Shown one piece after another: positions 53,807 to 64,000 of a stretch of DNA of 64,000 nt. Both the position numbers and the translations under genes were made by a program. The first letter of the stretch is position 1; each line of letters begins with the position of its first letter. The notes under the pieces were generated by a model. That model did no database searches. It worked only from the letters and a program-made list of their open reading frames with translations, and was not told the origin of the DNA. Source of the DNA: Halarcobacter anaerophilus (GTDB lineage: Bacteria > Campylobacterota > Campylobacteria > Campylobacterales > Arcobacteraceae); assembly GCF_006459125.1 (NCBI RefSeq), contig NZ_CP041070.1, forward strand, positions 2,418,001 through 2,482,000, given 5' to 3'.

Positions 53807-54844
53807 TTACTCCCTTAATTCTCTAGATACTTGACTTTTTGAGATACCTGTTAAAATTTCTATTTCTCTAACTGTAAATCCTTTAGCATTCAAATATTTT
53901 GGATTCATATTTTCTTCATTCTTATGTATACTTATATACAATTTTTTTAAATAATCATACTCATTACTTGAGTCACTAAAAGCTATAGAAGTCTTAATAA
54001 AATTTTTTAACTCACCAGGATATGGAATCACATCCAAAGAATTAAGTATCTTTTTAAATAACCTGACATTTTTTCCAGCAAATTTAAATTTTAATAGCAA
54101 TTCATTTAAAATAGATTCTCCTACTTCAATTAAATCTTCTTTTGTATAATTACTAAAGTCGATTATTGCATCAAATCTTCTGAGTAATGCTTTATCAAAT
54201 GATTTATATAAATTTGTAGTTGCAATTAAAATAATATTATCATCTAGCGTATCTAATCCTTTTAGAACTGAAGATGTTGCTCTTCCCATTTCTCTCAAAT
54301 CATTAGAATTAATTCTATCAATTGCAATAGCATCTATTTCATCAAATAATACAATCACTTTATTGGGATTAGATACAGAACAAATTTCATTAAAAAGAGA
54401 TGCTATATTTTTAGAAGTTTGACCTAACTTACTGTCAATTACAGAATCGAAATCTACTATAAATAATTCCCTTTCAAGTATTCTTGCAATTTGTTTTGCT
54501 GACTCAGTTTTTCCAGTGCCAGGAGGTCCTTCAAATAGAAATTTATTTACACCCGCATTATGACCTATTGCATTTATAATGCCAACTATGTTATCTTTAA
54601 TTGAATTTGGCAATGGCAATGGATTACTTGATGTTTCAACTCGTTTAACAAATTTTTTTTCATTTGAATCAATTTGAGGAGAAAATGTATTTGCATCTGA
54701 TAATAAAGCCATAATATATTCTGAAAGTTGATAATCATCATTTTTATCAAAATATTTTGCAATTTCATATGCTTCATTTCTAAATGCTGAATCATTCTTT
54801 TCAGCATAATATTTTATTAAGTTTAATATATTCTTTTTTTTCAT
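53807..54844 (-). CDS. ietA: AAA ATPase with C-terminal HTH, IetA-like
   Basis: A 345-residue protein from the ATG at 54842-54844, which has AGAGGAT 5 bases upstream; the longer reading to 54901 would run through the promoter. Walker A is GPPGTGKT (106-113), Walker B is VLFDEIDA (165-172), sensor 1 is ATTN (208-211) and the arginine finger region is LRRFD (221-225): a classical AAA fold of the type that remodels proteins. The last 28 residues (GFTVREIEILTGISKSQVSR) form a helix-turn-helix, not expected in an AAA protein. The promoter overlaps two TTGGGACA repeats, suggesting autoregulation. It probably restrains or triggers the downstream subtilase. Confidence 0.85.
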   Translation of the reverse strand: MKKKNILNLIKYYAEKNDSAFRNEAYEIAKYFDKNDDYQLSEYIMALLSDANTFSPQIDSNEKKFVKRVETSSNPLPLPNSIKDNIVGIINAIGHNAGVNKFLFEGPPGTGKTESAKQIARILERELFIVDFDSVIDSKLGQTSKNIASLFNEICSVSNPNKVIVLFDEIDAIAIDRINSNDLREMGRATSSVLKGLDTLDDNIILIATTNLYKSFDKALLRRFDAIIDFSNYTKEDLIEVGESILNELLLKFKFAGKNVRLFKKILNSLDVIPYPGELKNFIKTSIAFSDSSNEYDYLKKLYISIHKNEENMNPKYLNAKGFTVREIEILTGISKSQVSRELRE

Positions 54845-54860
54845 TTTATCCTCTTTTCGT

Positions 54861-54900
54861 ATTATAACCAACTTGGGACATAAAGTCAATAGTTGGGACA
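54861..54900 (-). promoter_or_regulatory. Promoter and twin operator repeats of the ietAS-like pair
   Basis: On the minus strand, TTGACT (54884-54889) and TATAAT (54861-54866) are separated by exactly 17 bases. Two direct repeats of TTGGGACA on the plus strand (54873-54880 and 54893-54900), 20 bases apart (two helical turns), overlap and flank the -35 box. They would block RNA polymerase when bound. Confidence 0.85.
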
Positions 54901-55240
54901 ATATTTTTAAAACTTTCTTTAAAAGTTAATTCTTTTTGTTTTCTAACAAGTATTAACTGAAACTTTTATTATTTATAAATTTTACCTTGATTTATTGCTC
55001 CTTATTTCATATAAAATTTTAAAAATAAACTTCATTAACTTCATCAATTACATTTTAATTAAAAATTTGCTAAAATTTTTTTGGTTATTTAGATTTCCAG
55101 ACCGCTCTAAACATAATGTATGGCTAAAATCTATTTTTAAAACCTAAGCCCTTGTTATTAATATAGTAATTCGGAGCAAAACTAGAGCATTGTAACTTTT
55201 ATTATTAAAGATGAATTACTTATATAATAAGGAAATACTT
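54901..55240. other. Gap between divergent genes
   Basis: About 340 bases between the ietAS-like promoter and the 220-residue gene. No tRNA, repeat or clear ORF was seen. It presumably contains the promoter of the rightward gene; no good -35/-10 pair stands out. Confidence 0.4.
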
Positions 55241-55903
55241 ATGCCTACTACATTACATACAAACGTGTCAAATATCAAATCAGTTGCTAAAAATTTAGCT
55301 AAAAATCTAGAAAAAATGGATTTTAAACTTTCTCATTCTGCTTCATTAAATTTAGCTGCTAAATCTTTAGGTTATGAGAATTATAATACATATAAAGCTT
55401 TAGAAAATTCAAAATCATCAACATTTGGTTTTCTTAACAGTATGAGTCTTGAAGATTTAGATAAAGAACATGAAGAGAAATACCCATCTATTGATTATAA
55501 TTTCGTCTACGTAGAATCAATTAAAAATTTTGATATTTTAATTCATATGGAATTAGCTGCGGGAGAAGAAAATTATTATATTCTTGTCAGAATGAAAAAA
55601 AACTTAACTAAAAGAGTCCTTTTCTCTCCAACTTATAATACTTGTTCTTTTTTTGTTTATCCTGATGTAAAAAAAGCTACAAGTGATTATCATATTGAGT
55701 TTAATATTAACTCTATGACTGATTTTTTAGATACATTATCTCACATTAGTTGGAAAGGTTGGTATAATACAGATATACATATAGATTTTGTTCAACTAAT
55801 GCATAGTGTTATAATTAACAAAACTTTTCTAAGAAATTATTCAAATAAATATACACAAGAAGATTTAGAAAAAATTTATAAGAAAAATAAAGAAGAAAAT
55901 TAA
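55241..55903 (+). CDS. Hypothetical protein with a short N-terminal helical domain found in toxin/glyoxalase-like proteins
   Basis: A 220-residue protein from the ATG at 55241, which has AAGGAA 7 bases upstream; the 10-codon longer reading lacks one. The N-terminal part has a KLSHSASLNLAAKSLGYENYNTYKALENS motif at about 32-60, a helical pattern (L-x-x-S-x-x-L-x-x-A-x-x-L-G-Y-x-x-W/Y-x-x) also seen at the start of plasmid/phage glyoxalase-superfamily-like proteins. The rest is beta-rich without a recognised fold. It is divergent from the AAA/subtilase operon and may be island cargo. Function unknown. Confidence 0.5.
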   Translation: MPTTLHTNVSNIKSVAKNLAKNLEKMDFKLSHSASLNLAAKSLGYENYNTYKALENSKSSTFGFLNSMSLEDLDKEHEEKYPSIDYNFVYVESIKNFDILIHMELAAGEENYYILVRMKKNLTKRVLFSPTYNTCSFFVYPDVKKATSDYHIEFNINSMTDFLDTLSHISWKGWYNTDIHIDFVQLMHSVIINKTFLRNYSNKYTQEDLEKIYKKNKEEN

Positions 55904-56000
55904 TATTAAAGAATAAAGATAGATTATTATTTTTTATCTTGATTGGAAGTGTTAGAAATTTTGTATCAGTCTGATAGAATTTATTCTAAAGGATTGAACA

Positions 56001-56277
56001 ATGAATCAAACACTTGATTTAACAGATACCCTTGAACAAATTAAGTTGGTGAAATAGATGGTAAGGATGGAGTTTTAACTCCCCTTATCAAACAACTTAC
56101 TGAAGCTACATTACAATCAGAACTTGAATCTCATCTAACTTCTTAGATAAATTAAAACAGCAAGAATGGGCAATCGAAAAGTAGTATTGAAGAATTTGAA
56201 CTTATGACTTAAAAAGTGATTTTTATTGTTCAAATATTCCTAAGGGTTTGAGAGAATCTATTAATCCAACTTCTTGA
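56001..56277 (+). pseudogene. Degraded IS256-family (mutator-type) transposase fragment
   Basis: Three frame-shifted pieces match IS256-type transposases in order: MNQTLDLTDTLEQIK, then (new frame) VLTPLIKQLTEATLQSELES, then SKSSIEEFEL, and a final PKGLRESINPTS. Several stops and shifts and loss of the catalytic core show that it is a dead remnant. It is on the plus strand in the 586-base gap at 55904-56489. Confidence 0.8.
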
Positions 56278-56489
56278 ATACTTTGGGGAACACGAAAAAC
56301 TCATTTTAATATTTTGTGTTCCCAAAATAAGAGGGTGAGGAATAGCCTGTCAAAAATTTTTGTTCTATTTTCTGTTGTCAGATAAAGTTAACTTTGAATA
56401 AATATATTTTAACTTAGTCTTATTAAAATTGTTAGTTAATGTAATGTTTTAAATTTATTATAGTATTATTATATTTTATAAGGGTATTA
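56278..56489. other. Gap, partly IS remnant
   Basis: The remainder of the 55904-56489 gap. Sequence near 56340-56390 could be the outer end of the dead IS element, but no clear inverted repeat pair or target duplication was found. No gene is supported. Confidence 0.3.
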
Positions 56490-57011
56490 ATGATTAAAAA
56501 AATTGTTTATTTCTTTTTAATTTATGCATTTTTTGGGTTTATAATATTTGTATTTACTAATTTTCTTATGGACAAAGAATTAGGAAACTTAATTTTTATT
56601 TTTGAATTTGCTTTAGCAATTTATTTTTCTATATGGCTATTTAAAAATATTAAGAATAAAAAAATCAAGTTTTCTCTTTGTGGAGTGAAATCTTATATAG
56701 CTTTTTTAACTATATCTGGCATTTTTATTGTTTTGTTGCATGGAGTAATAGTTTATCCTACATCATTTTATATTCATAAGATAATTTCAAAAGATGATGT
56801 TAAAGAATTTATAGTTATTAGGAAAAATGTTATTCGTAATCAAGGTAGCTTTTTATGTCCTGTACAATTGGAGTTAGAGAATAATAACTTAAGTTTTTTA
56901 TATTGTTCTACAATAGATTTCTATAATAATGTTAAAACTGGAGAAAAAGTATCTTTAAATATTGAAGAATCTTTTTTAGGAATCAGTATTAAAGATAAGT
57001 TTTTTGATTGA
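56490..57011 (+). CDS. Small membrane protein, 173 residues
   Basis: Three TM helices in the first half (VYFFLIYAFFGFIIFVFTN, LIFIFEFALAIYFSIWLF, IAFLTISGIFIVLLHGVIVY) are followed by an 85-residue soluble C-terminal part with two Cys (SFLCPVQLE, LYCSTID), probably an exported beta domain. The family is not recognised. AAGG lies upstream of the ATG. It is isolated between an IS remnant and the integrase operon. Confidence 0.55.
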   Translation: MIKKIVYFFLIYAFFGFIIFVFTNFLMDKELGNLIFIFEFALAIYFSIWLFKNIKNKKIKFSLCGVKSYIAFLTISGIFIVLLHGVIVYPTSFYIHKIISKDDVKEFIVIRKNVIRNQGSFLCPVQLELENNNLSFLYCSTIDFYNNVKTGEKVSLNIEESFLGISIKDKFFD

Positions 57012-57092
57012 TAAGTAATATAATATGTAGATTAAACTTATAATAGTGTTCTATAAACACTAACTAATACATAAAAGTAAGTCATAAAAACA

Positions 57093-57158
57093 AGTTCCAA
57101 AATCTGTAATATTTGGCACAAATTAGGTTAAGTTTACCTATGCCAAAATTTTAGGAAC
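57093..57158. repeat. Imperfect inverted repeat downstream of the membrane gene
   Basis: AGTTCC...TTTGGCA and TGCCAAA...GGAACT pair partly across about 20 bases. It may be a terminator, an IS end or an attachment-site arm. Weak evidence. Confidence 0.3.
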
Positions 57159-57232
57159 TATCTGTTGCTGACACAAAACTCTGAGCAGTCTCTCTTGATT
57201 CATTTTTGGCAAGAATTTTAGTTATAATTATT

Positions 57233-57856
57233 TTAATTAAAAATAAAAGTGCAATTATTAAAATTAATACTTGTATTGTTTTCTCTTTCTTTAATTGAGT
57301 CTGGTTTTCTAATTTTTTTATAACCTCTGTTCTTTTTCTTATAGTTACTCTTTTTAGTTAACCATTTTTCAAATTCTTTTATTTTTGGTCTCCTTTTAGT
57401 AATTTTTTCATTATTTTCTAACCATTCAATAGCTTCATCAATAAGTTTTTCATTGTCATTTGCCATTCTATCTAAAAGGATAATCTCACTTAAACTAATT
57501 GCTCTCACTCTTTCATAATCATTTTTAATATACTTTTTAATTTTTTCAGATACATCAAGAATTTTAAGTTTATCTGCAAATGTAGAAATTTTATTGTTTG
57601 TAACTTTCAAAATTAGTTCTGCAAATTGTTTTGACGCATAATGCTCTTTTATGTCAAAAGATGATTTACTTTTAATAATTTCTTCATACTCTTCTTTTGA
57701 TGGATTATTGATATTCCTCAAAATTGAGTTTTCTCTCTTAATAACATTTGTTGCTCTGTGAATTTTTCTTTTAGTAAATTCTATAGATTCATGTTCTAAA
57801 GTATTCATTAAATAAATTGTATATTCTAATATTTCATCATATATATTTTTTTTCAT
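57233..57856 (-). CDS. Hypothetical protein coupled to the integrase
   Basis: A 207-residue protein. The ATG at 57854-57856 lies one base after the integrase stop (57858), with GGATAGG upstream, so it is translated with the integrase; a longer overlapping start at 57883 is less likely. It is a helical protein, rich in Lys and Glu (EYTIYLMNTLEHESIEFTKR, AEWLENN-like segments, KIREFEKWLTKK-like). The C-terminus ends TSINFNNCTFIF. Not recognised by name. Co-expression suggests an accessory recombination or excision role. Confidence 0.5.
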   Translation of the reverse strand: MKKNIYDEILEYTIYLMNTLEHESIEFTKRKIHRATNVIKRENSILRNINNPSKEEYEEIIKSKSSFDIKEHYASKQFAELILKVTNNKISTFADKLKILDVSEKIKKYIKNDYERVRAISLSEIILLDRMANDNEKLIDEAIEWLENNEKITKRRPKIKEFEKWLTKKSNYKKKNRGYKKIRKPDSIKERENNTSINFNNCTFIFN

Positions 57857-57857
57857 A

Positions 57858-59117
57858 CTAAAGCCTATCCAACCAATCCGCATACCATTGGATTAATTCT
57901 TTTTTTTCTTCAAAATATTTATATTTTGATTCTCTGTTATAAGCTGCTTTTACTTTATTCTTTTCTTTATGAGCTAAACATGATTCAATAATATCTGAAT
58001 GAAAGGCATGCTCTTTATATAATTCATGTGCAATAGTAGAAAACATACTTCTAAAACCATGGAAAGTGTGTTTATTTTGATAACCTAACTTATTTAATGT
58101 ATCAGACAGGGTAGCACCTGAAACTCCTCTATCGTTCTTATATGGAGAAGGAAATACAAATCTACTTCTATGTCTTGAGAAAGGTTCTATTTGTTTTAAA
58201 ATAGCAATTGCCTGTTTTGGTAGAGGACAAACAAAGTCTACTTTCATTTTCATTTTTTCTTTTGGTATTTCCCAAACACCTTTTTCCAGATTGATATCAT
58301 CCCAACACATAAGCCTTATATTTTCACTTCTTACAAACACATAAGGTATAAGTTTAAATATAAATATAGTACTTATATCACTCTTTAACTTCTCACCAAT
58401 TGAGTTAATATCTAGTAAAAGTTGTTTTATATCTTTAGGTTCTGTAATTGCTGCTAAATGAGTATCTTTTTGATTAGGAATTAAAACTGATTTTTTATCA
58501 ATATTTGCAACTATATTATGCTCAACATATTCTTTTGTAACAGCGAACATGTATATTTTATTAATTAAGGATAATAATCTATGAGCAGTTTCTATAACTC
58601 CTCTACTTTGTAGTTTTTCCAATGCACTAATTATATCAACTCTTTTTATATCTTTAATTGCAATATTGCCTAACCAATCAGTTATATTTTTTAATATTCT
58701 TTTGTTTTGTGTTATAGTCGCAGTACTTGAGCTTTTTTTTCTAAGGTCAATCCATTCATCAATTACATTTTGTAAAGTTAGTGATTCTGAAGCTTTTTTA
58801 ATTCTTTTTTCTGATATTGGATTTATATTTTTTGATAATAGTTCTCTTGCTGCTTCTCTTTTTTCTCTAGCTTCTTTTAATCCTATTTCAGGATAAATAC
58901 CAAAAGACATACTAAGATTTTTTCCACCATACCTAAAATCAAAACGCCACATTTTAGAATTAGGTTTTAATAGTAGATATAATCCTTTTCCATCGGCAAG
59001 CTTATTATTTAGTTTTGCATTAGGGTCTTTTAATTTTAATTCTTTGTATTCATCTTTTGATGTGTATTTTGCATTTTTAATTTCTGTAGTTGTAAGAGGC
59101 TTTGATATTTTTGGCAT
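57858..59117 (-). CDS. P4-type tyrosine integrase
   Basis: The 419-residue protein has an N-terminal DUF4102 arm-binding domain (DGKGLYLLLKPNSKMWRFDF, MSFGIYPEIGLKEAREKREA), a SAM-like core-binding domain (about 115-200) and a catalytic domain. The catalytic residues visible are Arg263 (YVFVRSENIRL), His353/Arg356 (HTFHGFRSMF), His383 (CLAHKEKN) and the nucleophile Tyr393 (KAAYNRESKYK). It inserts and excises the island at the yciI site, 180 bases from the attachment core. It is upstream of the coupled 207-residue gene on the same strand. No frameshift or missing catalytic residue, so it is probably active. Confidence 0.95.
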   Translation of the reverse strand: MPKISKPLTTTEIKNAKYTSKDEYKELKLKDPNAKLNNKLADGKGLYLLLKPNSKMWRFDFRYGGKNLSMSFGIYPEIGLKEAREKREAARELLSKNINPISEKRIKKASESLTLQNVIDEWIDLRKKSSSTATITQNKRILKNITDWLGNIAIKDIKRVDIISALEKLQSRGVIETAHRLLSLINKIYMFAVTKEYVEHNIVANIDKKSVLIPNQKDTHLAAITEPKDIKQLLLDINSIGEKLKSDISTIFIFKLIPYVFVRSENIRLMCWDDINLEKGVWEIPKEKMKMKVDFVCPLPKQAIAILKQIEPFSRHRSRFVFPSPYKNDRGVSGATLSDTLNKLGYQNKHTFHGFRSMFSTIAHELYKEHAFHSDIIESCLAHKEKNKVKAAYNRESKYKYFEEKKELIQWYADWLDRL

Positions 59118-59238
59118 TTTTCAGGTACTCACTTTTTTAAAATGTATCATTACCTTAAATAATACCTAAAAAAAACTTGATTTGTTCTGATTTAATATGA
59201 TACGATATGATGAGTTATGAAAGAGTCTAGTTGTCAAA

Positions 59239-59258
59239 AGCCCTATAGAAAGGGCTTA
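59239..59258 (-). terminator. Terminator of yciI at the island edge
   Basis: AAGCCC and GGGCTT form a 6-bp stem with an 8-base loop, followed on the minus strand by TTTTG. It is supplied by the island end and follows the recoded yciI tail. Confidence 0.6.
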
Positions 59259-59271
59259 TTTGAGTAGATAA

Positions 59272-59559
59272 TTAATTTTTTGGCAATAATTTAACAGGAA
59301 CGATTTGGAACTCGTCCATATTCCAAACACCGTTTACCACATAGGGTTCATTTTCAAGCCAATTGTTTATTTCATCATCATTTTCAAAATCTACAAAAAG
59401 TGTTGAACCTACCATTTGATCTTCTTCCGTAAGAGCACCTGCATCAATTATTTTGCCTTCTGCCATTAATTTTCTAGTACCTTCAACATGGGCATCTCTT
59501 ACTTCAATTCTTTTTTCTAAAGCACCTTCATTGTCATAAGCTATAACAAGATATTGCAT
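59272..59559 (-). CDS. yciI: YciI family protein, island integration target
   Basis: The 95-residue protein starts MQYLVIAYDNEGALEKRIEV and contains the family segments HVEGTRKLMAEGKIIDAGAL and VGSTLFVDFENDDEINNWL, ferredoxin-like YciI fold with a conserved His and Asp. The function in cells is unknown (some relatives are muconolactone-isomerase-like). The last 12 codons are derived from the island and encode the same residues as the displaced original end at 38626-38664, so the protein is unchanged. It follows a conserved membrane gene and rpoC on the same strand. Confidence 0.95.
   Translation of the reverse strand: MQYLVIAYDNEGALEKRIEVRDAHVEGTRKLMAEGKIIDAGALTEEDQMVGSTLFVDFENDDEINNWLENEPYVVNGVWNMDEFQIVPVKLLPKN
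59297..59312. repeat. Right attachment site of the island (core)
   Basis: GGAACGATTTGGAACT, identical to 38651-38666. It lies inside yciI and is followed by the island-supplied synonymous last codons. Confidence 0.9.
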
Positions 59560-59649
59560 GGTAACTCTCCTCTAATTTAAAATATAGTATTTTAGCATTT
59601 AATAATTACAGTTTAATTAATAATTGCTTTTATCAAAAACAAAATAAGA

Positions 59650-60039
59650 TTAAAAATTAAAATAATTTTCTGAAAGAACAAAACTGAGTGGATAGATAAG
59701 GACATTTATATATCTAAAAACAAATCCCATTTTTATATTTGGCATAACCTCTTCAAGAGCAATCTCTTCATCAATTTTTTTCATTATATTTAACTTTAAA
59801 GAGATATCCAAAAATTTTATACCTACTATGCTAAGCATCAAAAAACTGTTATTGTGAAGATAGATAATCAAAAAAATTGCGTAAATAAACCCGGGATTTA
59901 AAAGGAAGAAAAAAATTATATTTTTTTTATATACTGCGTAGTTATTATAAATTAACCCATATAATGAGTCAGATTTCTGCCAATTCGATTCAAAAATCTC
60001 TATGGCTACAAAGATGAAGAAAAGAGTTAATATATCCAT
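59650..60039 (-). CDS. Conserved small inner-membrane protein
   Basis: A 129-residue hydrophobic protein. About four TM helices (LTLFFIFVAIEIFESNW, IIFFFLLNPGFIYAIFLIIY, FLMLSIVGIKFLDISL, FRYINVLIYPLSFVLSENY) have charged short loops. The family is not recognised by name. It lies 29 bases after rpoC and before yciI on the same strand, so it is probably co-transcribed with the rpoC end. Confidence 0.65.
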   Translation of the reverse strand: MDILTLFFIFVAIEIFESNWQKSDSLYGLIYNNYAVYKKNIIFFFLLNPGFIYAIFLIIYLHNNSFLMLSIVGIKFLDISLKLNIMKKIDEEIALEEVMPNIKMGFVFRYINVLIYPLSFVLSENYFNF

Positions 60040-60068
60040 CTTATCAAATTAGGGACCAAGCCCTAATT

Positions 60069-64000
<3,932 letters not shown>

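Larger units (their letters stand above)
38651..59312. mobile_element. Integrated genomic island in yciI (about 20.6 kb)
   Basis: Bounded by a 16-base direct repeat within yciI coding sequence. An integrase gene lies 180 bases from the right end, with divergent repressor/excisionase genes at the left end. Contents: control genes, small unknown genes with iteron-like repeats, three envelope genes, an HTH/metallophosphoesterase operon, a probable IetAS defence module, a membrane pentapeptide-repeat protein and an IS256-type remnant. No relaxase, portal, terminase or capsid gene is recognised, so autonomous transfer is not supported by what can be seen. The island supplies a new synonymous 3' end to yciI, keeping the protein intact. 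Confidence 0.9.

Noticed and set aside
38651-59312. Complete prophage
   Set aside because: No terminase, portal, capsid, tail or Zot-like gene was recognised; the integrase and excisionase alone do not support a full phage.

Overview
The window is low-GC chromosomal DNA from a Campylobacterota bacterium, most likely an Arcobacter-group species. This is inferred from the strong A/T codon bias, the RecN, RpoC and EF-G sequences, two large chemoreceptors (one with Cache, HAMP, signalling and zinc-binding CZB domains), and a NikKMLQO-type nickel transporter. No rRNA gene, tRNA gene or CRISPR array was seen.

Layout. 1-10.6 kb (all minus): a glutaredoxin-like gene cut by the window edge, purE, a family-9-like glycosyltransferase, trhP, a chemoreceptor, recN, nadK and a four-repeat SPOR-like protein. 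10.7-13.8 kb: the str operon rpsL-rpsG-fusA, with a clear promoter, a structured leader of about 190 nt and a strong terminator. 14-17.5 kb: accessory genes (an unrecognised 604-residue protein, an ORF6N protein, a DUF234 protein with a defective or unusual start). 17.6-19.4 kb: small housekeeping genes. 19.7-23.2 kb: a metal-chelate ABC importer with a DUF364 protein. 23.3-28.2 kb: a chemoreceptor and a double-SBP histidine kinase. 28.4-33.3 kb: single enzymes and an MFS pump. 33.4-36.4 kb: the nickel ECF transporter. 36.6-38.6 kb: L-lactate dehydrogenase and an orphan ParA cassette. 59.3-64 kb: yciI, a small membrane protein and rpoC (cut by the window edge).

The main feature is an integrated element of about 20.6 kb, from 38651 to 59312, inserted in the 3' end of yciI. 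A 16-base direct repeat marks both ends. The displaced original 3' end of yciI still lies at the far (left) junction and encodes the same last 12 residues with different synonymous codons. The element carries a P4-type integrase next to its right end, a divergent repressor/excisionase control region with paired operators, a rightward run of small unknown genes ending in three envelope genes (a secreted 102-residue protein, a polytopic 239-residue protein and a 948-residue polytopic protein reminiscent of type IV secretion channel subunits), a leftward HTH/metallophosphoesterase operon preceded by six helically phased repeats, and a leftward defence-like block. That block has an AAA ATPase with a C-terminal HTH and a cytosolic subtilase (IetAS-like), two small unknown proteins and a membrane pentapeptide-repeat protein. 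No relaxase or capsid gene was recognised, so the element is best viewed as a satellite or mobilizable island that would need a helper.

The element and the other genes at 14-60 kb separate rpoC from rpsL-rpsG-fusA, genes that are neighbours in some relatives, so this locus is a gene-acquisition hotspot.
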